64,000 nt of DNA from Odobenus rosmarus divergens (Eukaryota; Chordata; Mammalia; Carnivora; Odobenidae), in NCBI RefSeq assembly GCF_000321225.1, contig NW_004451420.1, forward strand, positions 478,668 through 542,667, written 5' to 3'. Position 1 is the stretch's first letter. Each line of letters starts with the position of its first letter. This document shows positions 47,101 through 57,722 of the stretch, piece by piece. The notes below the pieces were generated by a model. It was not told where the DNA came from and searched no databases. It worked only from the letters and a program-made list of their open reading frames with translations. Position numbers and translations under genes: made by a program.

Positions 47101-50100
47101 CTGGGATCATGACCTGAGCTGAAGGCAGACGCTTAACCATCTCAGCCACCCAGGCGCCCCTGCCTTGACACTTTTATCCATATATGTATAAATGTGTTTC
47201 TGGATCCTCCATGCTATTCTATTTATCTGTCTGTGTTGATTCCAATGCACACTGTCTCGATTACTGTAGCTTTAAAGTAAGATTGTTAATCAGGTGGTAT
47301 ATGTTCTTCAACTTTGCTCTCCTTTTTCAAAGTTTTTCTGGCTATTGTAGGTCCTTTGCATTTCCATATGAATTTTAGAATCAACTTGTCTATTTTATTT
47401 TATTTTATTTTCTTGACAGAGAGAGACACAGCGAGAGAGGGAACACAAGCAGGGGAAGTGGGAGAGGGAGAAGCAGGCTTCCCATCGAGCTGGGAGCCCG
47501 ATGCGGGGCTCGATCCCAGGACCCGTGGATCATGACCTGAGCTGAAGGCAGACGCTTAATGACTGAGCCAACCAGGCACCCCTGTTTTTTTTTTAAAAGA
47601 TTTATTTATTTATTTTAGAGGAGGGGAGGGGCAGAGGGAGAGGGAGAGACAAACCCAAGCAGACACCCCACTGAGCACAGAGCCAAATGTGGGGCTTGAT
47701 CCCAATGCCCTGAGATCAGACCTGAGCCAAAATCAAGAGTTGGACACCCAACTGTCTGAGCCACCCAAGTGCCCCTCAACTTGTCTGTTTTTATAAAAAA
47801 TCTTGCTAGGAGTTTGGGATTGCCCTGCATGTACAGATTGATTAGGTTAATTTTCAGGGAAATGACACTTTTAACAATATTGAACCTTTAGATCCATGAA
47901 TACTGTATATCTCTCTGTTTATGTAGTTGTTTCGAAAATTTCTCTCAACAATGTTTATAGTTTTCTAAGTTTAGATCTTGCACATTTTTGTTAAATTGAC
48001 CCCTTAGTATTTTCACTTTTAATGCTATAGGAAATACTTGCCTTTATCATTATCAATTTCTGATTGTTCATTTCTAGTATATAGTAGCACAATTGATTTT
48101 TGTATATTTATTTCTGTGATGCTTAATCTTATTTGTCAACTTGACTGGGCCATGAAGTACCCAGATATTTAGTCAGACATTCTGGGTGTTTCTGGGAAAG
48201 CGTTTTGGGTGAGTTTAACATTTAAATCAATAGACTGAATAAGCATTTTGCGCCCCCTGCCGCCCAGTGTGGGTGGGCCTCATCTAATCAGTTGAAGGCC
48301 TGCATAGGACAAAATTATCCTCCTCTACCCTGAGGAGGATAGTATTCCTCCTGTCTGCCTGTCTTTGGACTTGACCTGAAACATCACTTCTTCCTGAGTC
48401 TCAAGCCTGCAGTACTCTGGACTGAAATCACACCATTGGTTCTCTTGGTTCTCAGACCTTCAAAGTTAGGCTAGAGCAACATTTTCAGTCCCTCCAGGTT
48501 TCTACTTGCTGACTCACCTTGCAGATCTTGAGACTTGTTAGTCTCTGTAATCACATGAGCTGATTCCTTACTCCCCACCCCCAACACATACACACACACA
48601 CACCATATTGGTTCTGTTTCTATTTCTCTGGAGAACCCTGACAAAACAGGACTTTGTATCTTGCAACCTTACTGAACTCATTTACTTGTTACAGTAGCTT
48701 TTTGTGGATTCCTTAGGATATATGATTGTGTCATTTGTGAATAAAGACAAGTTTATTTTTTCATTTCTAGTTTGTATTCCTTTTATTTTTTTTCTTGTCT
48801 TATTGCATTGGCTAAGATTTCTAGCACATGTTGAATAGAAATGGTGACAGTGGACATTTTTGTCTTTTCCTAATTTAGGAGAAAAGCATTCAGTCTGTCA
48901 CTGTTAAGTATGATGTTAGCTCAGGTCTTTGTAGGTATCCTTTATCAGGTTGAGGAAGCTCCCTTTAATTCCTAGTTTTCTAAGAGTTATAATGAATGGA
49001 TATTGGATTTTGTCAAGTGCTTTTTCTGCATCTATTAGGATGAGCATTTGGTTTTTATTTGTAGTCTATTTCTGCAAATATGGTTAATTACATTGATTTT
49101 TTAAAAAGATTTTCTTATTTTTAAGTAATCTCTACACCCAATGTGGAGCTTGAACTTACAACCCTGAGATTGAGAGTCACATGCTCTACTGACTGAGCCA
49201 GCCAGGCACACTGCATTGATTGATTTTTGAATTATAAACCTACCTTGGATTCCTGAGATAAACCTCACTTGGTCATCATGTATTATACTTTTTGTATTGT
49301 TGGATTTAATTTCCTAAACTTTTGTTGAGAATTTTTACTGTCTATGAAGGATATTGGGCTATAGTTTTTTTAAATGTCATTTTCTGGTTTTGGTACCAGG
49401 TTAATGTTGACTTCAGAGAATGAGGTGGAAAGTGCTCCATCCTTTTTCATTATCTAGAAGAGTTTTTACAAAATTGGTATTATTTACTCTTTAGACATTT
49501 TGTAAAACTCACCACTGAAACCACCTGAGCCTTTAATTTTCTTTGTAGGAATGTTTCCCCTGCTGAAAATTCAATTTCCTTAGTTGATATATGGCTATTC
49601 AAATTATCTATTTCTTCTTGAGGGAGCTTTGGCCTTCACTCACAATAGTGAATTTTTGTGTTTTTTAAGGAATTGGTCCATTTCCTCTATCTTGTCAAAT
49701 TTATTAGCATAAAATTTTCTTAATGTTCCATTATTATCCTTTTAACATCTGTAGGATCTGCGGTGATACCATCTCCATTTTCTGATAATGGTAGTGTTTG
49801 TCTTTCTCTTTTTCCCTAATATGTCTGGCTAGAGGTTTGTCAATTTTATTGACTTTTTCTTTGAAGAATAGATTTTGGCTGGATCTTGGAAGGCCCAGGT
49901 TGGACAAGAAATGATTTCTAGAACATCTTAGGTGTATATCACTTCTTCCATCTAATTTATGCGTTAAAGACGGGTGAGAAGAGAGGCTGATTCTTGGTGA
50001 GGGAGGTGTGTTAATGTAGAAGGGAGTTTGCACCCTGCACCTCTGTGCCCCTCATGTGCCTTGACGTGTTGCTGGGCAGTGAGTCTGGTTCTTAGCCCTA

Positions 50101-53100
50101 ACTCCCAGGTAGCTGCTGCAGCTTTGCAAAGGGATCAGGGAAGGAGCACACTGAAACTACAATGCACTGCTGAAAGAAAGTGAAGAGGACTCGAATAAGT
50201 GGAAAAACATCTTGTGTTCACGGGCCAGATGACTTCATATTATTAAGATGGCAGCACTCTCCAAATTGATCTGCAAATTCAATACAAATCCCTGTCAAAA
50301 TCCCAGCTGGCTTCCTTCCAGAAATTGCCAAAATCATCCTAAATTCAGGTGGAAATGTAAGGGACCCAGAAGAGGCAAAAGAATCTTGAGAAAGGAGAGC
50401 AAAATTGGAGGACTCACACTTTCCAGTTCTGAAACTTACTATAAAGCTACAGCAATGCAGACAGTGTGGCATTGCTGTGTCACTCACCCTCCCCTCCCAA
50501 ACCTGCTTCCCAGCCTGCACCCCCACGTACAGACAGACGTACAGAGATCAGTGGAGTAGAACTGAGCGTCCAGAAATAAGCCCAAGCCCATTTATAGGTT
50601 TAATATGCAACAAGGACACCAAGACAATTCAATGGAGAGAGAATGGTCTGCAACAAATGGTGCTGGGACAAGTGGACAAACACATCCATGAGAATGAAGC
50701 TGGCCCTCACACCACAAACAAAAATTAACTCAAAATGTAGAAAATATAAAAGAGCTCAAGACATTAACTCAAATGTAAAAAATCTAAAAGAGCTCAAGAC
50801 ATAAAACTCTTAGAGGAAAGCACAGAGATAAAACATATAACCTTGGATTTGGCAAGAGATTTTTAGATGTGACACCAAAAGCATGAGCAACAAAAGGAAA
50901 AGTATATAGTCTGGGCTTTATCAAAAGTAAAAACTTATGTATTTCAAAGGAACACATTTCAAGAAAATGAATTCAACCCACAGAGTGGGAGAAAATATTT
51001 GTCAATCAGATGATAAGGGACTAGTATCCAGGATATGTATAAGAACTCTCCACAACTCAACAGTAAAAAGACAAACAATCCAATTAAAAATGGGCAAAGA
51101 ACTCAAAGGAACATTACCCCAGAGAAGACATGCAAAAGGAGAATAAGCACGTGAACAGATACTCAATATTATCAGTCATCAGCAAAATGCTGATGAAACC
51201 ACAATGAGACACCACTGCATGCCCACTAGGATGGCTTTCATAAAAACGAGGAACAAACACAGGCATTGGTGAGGATGTGGAGACATTGGAACGCATATAT
51301 GTTGTTGCCGTGGAAACAGTTTGGCATTTCATCAAAAATTAAACACAGAATACCATGTGTCCCAGAATTCCACTCCTAGGTATATATCTAAAGCAATTGA
51401 GAACATTTGACCACACAAAGTTTTTTATATGAATTTTCATGGCGGCATTATTCATAATAGCCCCCAAGCCTGTCAGCGGACAAAGGGACAACTGGAATGC
51501 GGTCCCTGCACACGATGCGGTGCTACTCAGCATAGGTAGGAGCTCAGCGCTGACGTGGCTGCAGGGTGGACGGACCTCAGGAACAGCAGTGTGGGGCCAG
51601 ATGCAGGGCCACGTCCTTCGTGACGACACTGGTGGGACATGCCCAGCATAGATGCGTCCACAGGGACAGGGCGTATGTTGGTGTTTGCAGGGGCTGTGGG
51701 AGAGCGTCGTGTGACTGCCAGCGGGTACAGGGTTTTGTTTGGGAATTTGGTTGTGGTGACGGCTGTACAACTCTGTGAATACAGAAAAACAGCTGAATCG
51801 CATACTTGAAGAGAGTGAATTTTATACTATGTGATTATGTCTCAGAAAAAATTTTAAGTTAGGTCCAAGGCTGTGTTGGGAGCCATGGCCTGTCCTGCAG
51901 CTCCAGCTCCGTGGCCCCGTCTCCCCAGCATTTCACACCAGCGTTTCTCCTCCGCCCTCAGAAACCTGCTCTGCCTCAGCTCATATCCTGCTTCCCCCAC
52001 CCTGTGACCCTTCGGCCTCGGGGCCCCCCCCGCCAGCTCTAAGGCCCTCATGGGGTTCTATGGGGGAGCACGTGGCTCTGGGCCGTGTGGCTCAGGCGGG
52101 GCCCTCTGCCTGGGGCATCCACACCCTTGTGGCCCCTCCTGCTCCCCATCCCCACCTGCAGAGCCACGCTCCCTGTTCAGTGCCCGCAGTGATCAGTGCC
52201 CACAGTGCTCAGTGCGTGGTGCTCAGTGCCCGAGGTGCGTGGCTGAAAGAGCGAAAGCACAGTGCCCCCCGGGCCTATCCTCCGTGGCCATCTGGTGGCC
52301 CTATGTTAGCGGCCTGCCCTCAAAGGAGCTGATAAGCCCGTGCTGACGGGCTGTTACGTGCCTGGGAGGGGCCACCGTCCTCTTGTGGTGTGAGTGAACT
52401 GGCAGCTTTCTGGGTTGAGTGGTTAGGTGGACCCAGGCACAGGATGGGGCCAAGGAGGGCAAACGCCTGCCCACGGCCACAGGCACAGCTGGTCCTGGAG
52501 CCCTGCAGCATTCACGGCACAGACGGCTATGCAGGGAGTTCTCCGGGGCTGCTATGGGGTGTCCTGAGTGTTGGGTCACCCAGCCCAGGCATGCACAGCC
52601 TGCCCACTGGATGGACCCCGCAGGCTGCACCCAGTCGATGCCCTGGAGGGTTTGCATCATGCTCAGGTTCAGAAAAGCCCTAGGGGCTTTAGGAAAGGCT
52701 CTGCAAATGGGGCTGTTCCTGCCTCTCGTGGGGATGAAAGAGCAGAATATGGAGGTAGCAGGAGTCTGGGGTGCCGTCGGATGGAGGGTCTCCAGTGCGG
52801 AGGCTCTGCCTGACTCTGACGCAGGCTCAGCTCACTTTGGATCTCTCACTGTCAGACGCATCTGACCAGGGGTTTTCGGAGAGCACATGGTTCCGAAGGG
52901 TGCTGGTGCATACCTGCTGTTTAATGCATAGGGGCTGCCGTGGGGGTGCAGGCTGGGAAGCAGGTTTGGGAGGGGAGGGTGAGTGATGTATCTGGTAACG
53001 TCAGGGAGATCATTAAAAACAGGATCTCCTGCCAACCCAGCAGTCCTCTCCACAAACGTGGAGTAGACTTTTATTATCAAGTACCCATGAAACCAGCCTG

Positions 53101-54730
53101 CAATGCACGGGCTGCCAAGACAGCCAGGCAGCCTGGACCCGTGACCTGGGGGCGGGGGTTACTTATGCATTCCCAAGTTAACTGGCACCCCGCCCTCAGG
53201 AGGGGAGGGGACACGTCTGGCCCACCTAACATACCTGGTCGTAGGGGTGGGGCCTGTGTGATAAGCAGGGGTCACCCTTGACCCAGGTCCCTGGGCAGAC
53301 TCCCCTGGTGCCGGGGGACAAGACAATCCTGGGCTGTAAAAACAAGCTTTTAAAGACGTTTCTGTCCGTCTCAAAGGGGCAGAGAGAGGACGTAGGCTCA
53401 TGGGTTGCTCAGGTTGCTCTAAGAGGGAGAAGAGGATCTCTCTCCCTTTTGGCAACAGAAAAGTCAAGGTTTTCTTCCCCATTTGTATTTACCCTCACCG
53501 TTGGGGGTAGGGGAAGCCACGATGGGGGGGAGGGCCCCAGCGGCATCACCCCAAACCTGCAGGGGCTGCGTTTAGGTTGGCCCTTTCCCTAAAATGGATC
53601 CCGGGGCACCAGCAGGGGGAAGGTGGGTGGCCCCTGACCGTCCCTGTCCTGGGACCCGGGGCCCGCCTCACTACCTCCACTCCTCACAGAGATCCAGAGC
53701 TTCTCCAGCACTGAGAAGGATGGGCGCATAGTTGGGGAGATTGCCTTCCAGCTGGACCGGCGCATCCTGGCCTATGTCTTCCCGGGGGTGACCCGGCTGT
53801 ATGGGTTCACCGTGTCCAACATCCCTGAGAAGATCAAGCAGGTATGCCTCTATGCCCTGGGGTCTGCTCCCTGCCGCAGATTCCCTCCCTGATGTGGGGG
53901 GCCCCTCACTACCCCGGGGTCCCTCCCTGCTGCAAGTTGCCCTCCCTTCCCAGGGTCCCCTCCCTGCTGTAGCCCCTCACTACCCTGGCATCCCTCCCTG
54001 CCCTGGGTCCTCCCACTGCCTCCAGGTCCCCTCCCTTGCCGTGGGACCCCCCCTTGCTGCCCTGGGGGAAGGGTGCCCTTGCTGCCCCGTCAACTGTGGT
54101 GCTCGCACAGCTGAGGACTGTGGAGGCCCACGTGTGACAGAGGGTGATGAGCCCACTGCCGGGAGCGTCTCTGTTGGCACCCAGCCGCTCTGTGGCCTGG
54201 GACAGTCTCGGCCGTGGCTCCCGGGGCCACAGAGCCTTGTGCGCTCCGGCCTCTGCGCTAGCGGGGGAGCTCCCGGCTCTGGTCCCGGATGCTGTCTGCT
54301 GGGACCCGGGACGCTGCGCTCTGCCGGGCTGGGGGCTCGGCTCTGGGCGCGCGTCCCTGTGTCAGCAGCCTCCTTCACGGAAACCTGGTCGCTGTGCCCC
54401 CAGACGTCCATCAAGTCCCTGGACGGGTCGGTGGACGAGAAGAAGCTGCACGAGCTGACGCACCGCTACCTGACGCTCACGGCGCGCCTGGAGAGGCTGG
54501 GCTACAACCGGGACGTGCACCCGGTGTTCAGCGAGTTCCTCATCAACACCTACGGCATCCTGAAGCAGCGGCCCGACCTGCGTGCCAACCCCCTGCACAG
54601 CAGCCCGGCCGCGCTGCGCAAGCTGGTCATCGACGTGGTGCCCCCCAAGTTCCTGGGCGACTCGCTTCTGCTGCTCACCTGCTTGTGCGAGCTCTCCAAG
54701 GAGGACCACAAGCCGCTCTTCGCCTGGTGA
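41105..54730 (+). CDS. SPATC1L: SPATC1L, speriolin-like protein, complete in 4 coding exons
   Basis: SPATC1L is a paralogue of speriolin (SPATC1), a sperm-centrosome-associated protein; its molecular role is poorly defined. Exons: 41105-41306, 46007-46357, 53690-53841, 54404-54730. The total is 1032 nt, 343 codons, against 340 in human. The start [11 protein letters not shown] is chosen because the ATG at 41105 has a Kozak-like GCCATGG and matches the family. Residues about 5-40 are a leucine-rich coiled coil ([20 protein letters not shown]). The middle is Ser/Pro-rich and probably disordered, with the conserved [15 protein letters not shown] and [17 protein letters not shown]. The C-terminal speriolin domain (exons 3-4) holds [20 protein letters not shown] and ends ...[10 protein letters not shown] with TGA 54728-54730. 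Intron 2 (7.3 kb) is packed with L1 and SINEs. All splice borders are AG/GT and phases join. Identity is secure. Confidence 0.95.
44300..44700. other. Unassigned block in SPATC1L intron 1
   Basis: Begins with a T-rich run (TTTTTGTTTTTTTAATG), followed by non-repetitive sequence with an antisense open frame at 44441-44653. This could be the 3' end of an antisense retrocopy, but I do not recognise a parent gene. Confidence 0.2.
44763..44860 (-). repeat. Old CAN-SINE
   Basis: Short antisense copy: TTTATTTATTTAAGTAATC, ACAACCCTGAGATCAAGAG, ending GAGCCAGGCAGGTGCCCC. Confidence 0.8.
44930..45730 (+). mobile_element. Old LINE-1 3' region in SPATC1L intron 1
   Basis: Sense-strand L1 wording (AAAGAGATTAAAATATAAGC, ATCAATAAGGAGTTAGTATG, then TGACAGGATGTTCAGTGTC), diverged and stop-rich. 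A GT microsatellite lies inside it. Confidence 0.55.
45551..45574. repeat. (GT)12 microsatellite
   Basis: An uninterrupted run of 12 GT units. Likely polymorphic. Confidence 0.95.
46968..47160 (-). repeat. CAN-SINE in L1
   Basis: Antisense SINE flanked by the 15-base duplication TGCCTTGACACTTTT (46953-46967 and 47161-47175). Confidence 0.93.
47392..47583 (-). repeat. CAN-SINE, left member of a nested pair
   Basis: Antisense SINE with ATTTTATTTTATTTTATTTTC on its tail side and a GAGCCAACCAGGCACCCC head. It shares one outer target-site duplication with its right neighbour: TCAACTTGTCT at 47381-47391 and 47776-47786. Confidence 0.9.
47584..47775 (-). repeat. CAN-SINE, right member of a nested pair
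   Basis: Antisense SINE of an older subtype (AGGGGAGGGGCAGAGGGAG body, GAGCCACCCAAGTGCCCC head), directly abutting the SINE on its left. It is more diverged, so it probably landed first, and the left copy then inserted at its A-rich tail. Confidence 0.9.
48115..48655. repeat. Medium-reiterated mammalian repeat, class uncertain
   Basis: It starts TGATGCTTAATCTTATTTG, TCAACTTGACTGGGCCATG and ends CTGGAGAACCCTGACAAAAC. This is a widespread mammalian repeat I recognise by wording but cannot place in a family. It is inserted in the antisense L1. Confidence 0.5.
49098..49212 (-). repeat. Old CAN-SINE in L1
   Basis: Short antisense copy: TTTTTAAGTAATCTCTACAC, ACAACCCTGAGATTGAGAG, ending GAGCCAGCCAGGCACAC. 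Confidence 0.85.
50130..51850 (+). mobile_element. Old sense LINE-1 (ORF2 3' part and 3'UTR)
   Basis: L1 wording in sense (CTCCAAATTGATCTGCAAAT; ACAATCCAATTAAAAATGGG; ATGGCGGCATTATTCATAAT). Many stops. It contains a foreign piece of about 50 bases at 50480-50527 and ends in unique sequence after 51,850. Confidence 0.75.
50480..50527 (+). repeat. 48-bp inverted repeat, left arm (inside L1)
   Basis: Exact reverse complement of 52939-52986. It interrupts the L1 text between ACAGTGTGGCATTG and ACAGACAGACGTACAGA, where intact L1 has no such sequence. Confidence 0.95.
51851..53689. other. SPATC1L: Unique GC-rich part of SPATC1L intron 2
   Basis: No exon was recognised. It contains a short run of imperfect CAGTGC repeats (52177-52235) and the right arm of the 48-bp inverted repeat. 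Confidence 0.5.
52939..52986 (-). repeat. 48-bp inverted repeat, right arm
   Basis: It reads CGTGGGGGTGCAGGCTGGG through GGGAGGGTGAGTGA and is the perfect reverse complement of 50480-50527. It lies in apparently unique sequence, so it is the likelier source of the other arm. Confidence 0.95.
53842..54100. repeat. Degenerate pyrimidine-rich tandem repeat in SPATC1L intron 3
   Basis: Variants of TCCCTCCCTGC with CCCTCACTACCC recur about every 25-60 bases across the start of intron 3. Too diverged to define one unit by eye. Confidence 0.5.
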
Positions 54731-54762
54731 GCCCGCCCCAGCACGCGCCGAGCCTCTCCTGC

Positions 54763-54768
54763 AATAAA
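54763..54768 (+). promoter_or_regulatory. SPATC1L: Polyadenylation signal of SPATC1L
   Basis: AATAAA (in CTGCAATAAACGTGTTTGTT) lies only 32 bases after the TGA, followed by a TGTTTGTT stretch suited to a GU-rich downstream element. It predicts a 3'UTR of about 55-60 bases. Confidence 0.8.
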
Positions 54769-54789
54769 CGTGTTTGTTCCAATCCCGGG

Positions 54790-57240
54790 GGCCGCGTGCC
54801 TCCTGCGTGTCCCCTCAGGCCGGGGGAAGAGCCGCGTCCGCCGACGGAGCGCCCAGGGCCGCAGGCGCTGGAGCAGGCGCCTCTCTCGGCCCGGGCCACG
54901 CACCCCAGGCGCCCAGCCCGCCTGCTGCCCACACCTGCGCGGCACTGTCGCACTTTATTAAAATAATCTATTTACCTGTGTGCATTTACCTTTGGCTCTT
55001 TGAGGGCATGGAGAACACCACAGGAGGTGCCCGCCGGTATTTGTGGAATGAAGCCTGGACAGAGCCTCGAGGGGAGAGGCTGGGGCTCAGGCTGGACTCC
55101 CAGACCCTCCAGCCCTCAGACCTCCCCCGGGAGGTCTCGGTCTCCTCCCCTGAAGGGGCCAGCAGCTGGTTTCCCCAAATGCAGAGCCTGAGGCAAGGAT
55201 TCCATACAGGCAGGACAGCTATAGAATCTGCAGAGCGTGGTGCAAAATGAAAACACAGGTCCCTTGTTCAAAAGTAGGAATTTCAAGACAGCCAGGGCAG
55301 CACGTTGGATAGAGAGGAGGGCCCATGCAGCTGTGTGGATTCTGGGGAATCTCTTTATTTGGGAGATGATTTGATGCACACACACCCCCTCCCCCCAATG
55401 GAGCCATCAGGTCGAGCTATCTCTCCTGAGGTCTTGAGGACAGGTGACCTCCTGGGCCCCCAATCAGGACCAGGGCCTGGCACAGGCACGTTCCTGGCCT
55501 TGGCTGTGAGTGGAAGGTGTCTGGTCACTTCTCTGCTGTGGGTGTGAGGACGAAAGTATTGGGGTGTCTGGACCAACTTCAGCTGGGGCAACCTGTCCCT
55601 CGGTCCTCACAGGCCCATGTGTCCCAGAGGCTGCAGCACCTTAGGATACTCTTTCGTCAGCTTGGGCAGCCAGAACGTGCACCACAGAACAGGGTGGTTC
55701 AGAGGACATGCTGGAGGCTAGAGGTCGCAGGTCAAGGCGTTCACAGGGCTGGATCCCCCTGAGGCCTCTCTCCTGGGCGTGTGGATGCCGCCCTCTCCCC
55801 GTGTCCCCTCATGCTTGTCACTGTGCATGTCTGTCCTGCTTTCCTCTCACCATAAGGACACCAGTCAGAGGAGATCAGGGTCGCCCTATGACGGACATAA
55901 TTTTAACTTTATTACTTTCTTTTCAAAATAGATACTTTTGTTTTAAAAGGCTTTAAAATTCATTGTTAATGACTGTCAGTTATTTTTTTAATTTTATTTT
56001 ATTATGCTATGTTAATCACCATACATTACATCATTGGTTTTTGATGTAGGTACTTAAGCTCCGAAATACCCGTCACCGGGCTAACCCATCCCCCCACCCC
56101 CCTCCCCTCTAGAACCCTCAGTTTGTTTCTCAGAGTCCATCGTCTCTCATGGTTCAAAGATAGTAGGAAGCGAAAAATGAAAAGGGGGAATTGGAGGAGG
56201 AGACCAACTTTATTACCTTTTTAAAGACCCTGTCTCCAAATACAGCTGCATTCTGAGGTGCTGGGGATTAGTGCTTCCACATATGATTTTGGGGGTGGGC
56301 ACCATTCAGTCCATAACTGACTCCGTCCTCCCCTTCCAGCCACTGGTCACCAACCTCCAGCTGGGGGACTCTGCCACCCTGGGGGCCTGCGGAGGGTGCA
56401 CAAATTTGGTGCTAGGGCTGCTTGTTGGAGGAAGGACTGGTGGGCACTCCTGGGCACCGCTGGGATGCAGGCTCTCTGTGGGTGAGCCTCGGTGTTAGGA
56501 CCCAGGGTTGGAAGAATGCTTTTGTTGGGCCTTTGCTGCCTGCCGGGTCCTGCTGAGGCTCCCCAACCCCGCTGTGGGACCTAGAAGTGGAATAGCTATG
56601 CTCGTGTTCTCCCAGGGGAGCCGGCTGGAGAGGACCTGGCTGCCCCCAGCCTCCGGGGGTCTCTGGGCTTGTCTGGCTGCTCCAGGGGTGGGTGCTGGAG
56701 GGGTGGGGCCCCAAGGCCCACGCAGCCGGGGGTCTCCTCACCTGCGCCCTGTGGCCGCCCCTGCACTGCCGTGGCCGTGTGGGTGCCCATGCCGGGAGGA
56801 TGACAGGCGGGGTCTGGCCTGCCTCTGGGAGGGCCCTGTGGGGTTTTCAGAGTGCCCTGAGAGGTGGGGCAGTTGAACCTCAGGTCTGAGGTGTCCGTGC
56901 ACTGCTGGGATAGCCACGTGATAGGAAGCTTGGCAGACTGGAAGTGCCCGACCCATTCAAGACAGTGTTGATCTGGCTGGGCTCTCTGGGTGCAGGGCCC
57001 TGGGCTGCTGGCCTGGGCACATCAGTCCTTTGTGAGGAGCCACTGGCCTCGGGGAAGAGCAACTGGGAGAGCTGGGGCTTCATCGTGACCACTTGCCCTG
57101 CAGGGCCATCCATGAACAGCACAGACTTGACCCCTCCCCCCACTCTCCTGCCTGACCAGGCTGGGCTGACCTCTGCCGAGGGCCAGGTCCACTGATGGGG
57201 CTTCACACACGACCTCTCTTGTCTTCCTGCTACCTCGAGC
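54790..57240. other. SPATC1L-FTCD spacer
   Basis: GC-rich and mostly unique apart from an L1 piece at 55981-56205. No exon or RNA gene was recognised. Confidence 0.5.
55981..56205 (-). mobile_element. Short L1 3' end with 5' inversion
   Basis: Antisense L1 3'UTR from the T-rich end (TTATTTTTTTAATTTTATTT) to CATCGTCTCTCATGGTTC (about 56155). Sense-oriented L1 3'UTR follows at once (GAAGCGAAAAATGAAAAGGG, GGAATTGGAGGAGGAGAC), comparable with 35,790-35,840. This head-to-head layout is the product of twin priming. About 70 bases are also missing near 56,050 relative to the copy at 3,870. Confidence 0.75.
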
Positions 57241-57274
57241 TCAGAAGTTGACACGAGGAAATTTAGCAGGTCAC

Positions 57275-57722
57275 CGGGAGAGTCACATGGAGGGTCACAT
57301 GGAGGGCCACTGGAGGGGCACTTGGAGGGCCACATGGAGGGTCACTGGAGGGTCACCTGGAGGGGCACATGGAGGGCCACAGAGGGTCATTTGGAGGGTC
57401 ACATGGAGGGTCACTAGAGGGTCACTAGAGGGGCACACGGAGGGTCCCTGGAGGGTCACACGGAGAGTCACTGGAGGGTCACTGGAGGGGCACGTGGAGG
57501 GTCACATGGAGGGGCTGAAGGGGCACATGGAGGGTCATTGGAGGGTCACATGGAGGGTCACTGGAAGGTCACATGGAGGGCCACAGAGGGTCATTTGGAG
57601 GGTCACATGGAGGGTCCCTGGAGGGTCACACGGAGGGTCCCTGGAGGGTCACACGGAGGGTCACTGGAGGGTCACTGGAGAGTCACTTGGAGGGTCACGG
57701 GAGGGTCACTTGGAGGGTCACA
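57275..57722. repeat. VNTR of 11-12-bp units (GGAGGGTCAC type)
   Basis: About 450 bases built from GGAGGGTCACT, GGAGGGTCACAT and near variants. All three bases at the spacer-half-site border vary little, while the 11/12-base alternation is irregular. Many units contain GGGTCA. It ends about 390 bases upstream of the FTCD start codon. The long open frame across it is a by-product of the repeat. Confidence 0.95.

Larger units (their letters stand above)
46525..49730 (-). mobile_element. Antisense LINE-1 block in SPATC1L intron 2
   Basis: Antisense L1 ORF2 words recur across the block, for example AATCTGTGGCTTTTCCATTT, TACTGTAGCTTTAAAGTAAG and TAGGAGTTTGGGATTGCCC. The block is interrupted by four SINEs (46968, 47392, 47584, 49098) and by another repeat at 48115-48655. 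No intact frame remains. Confidence 0.7.
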
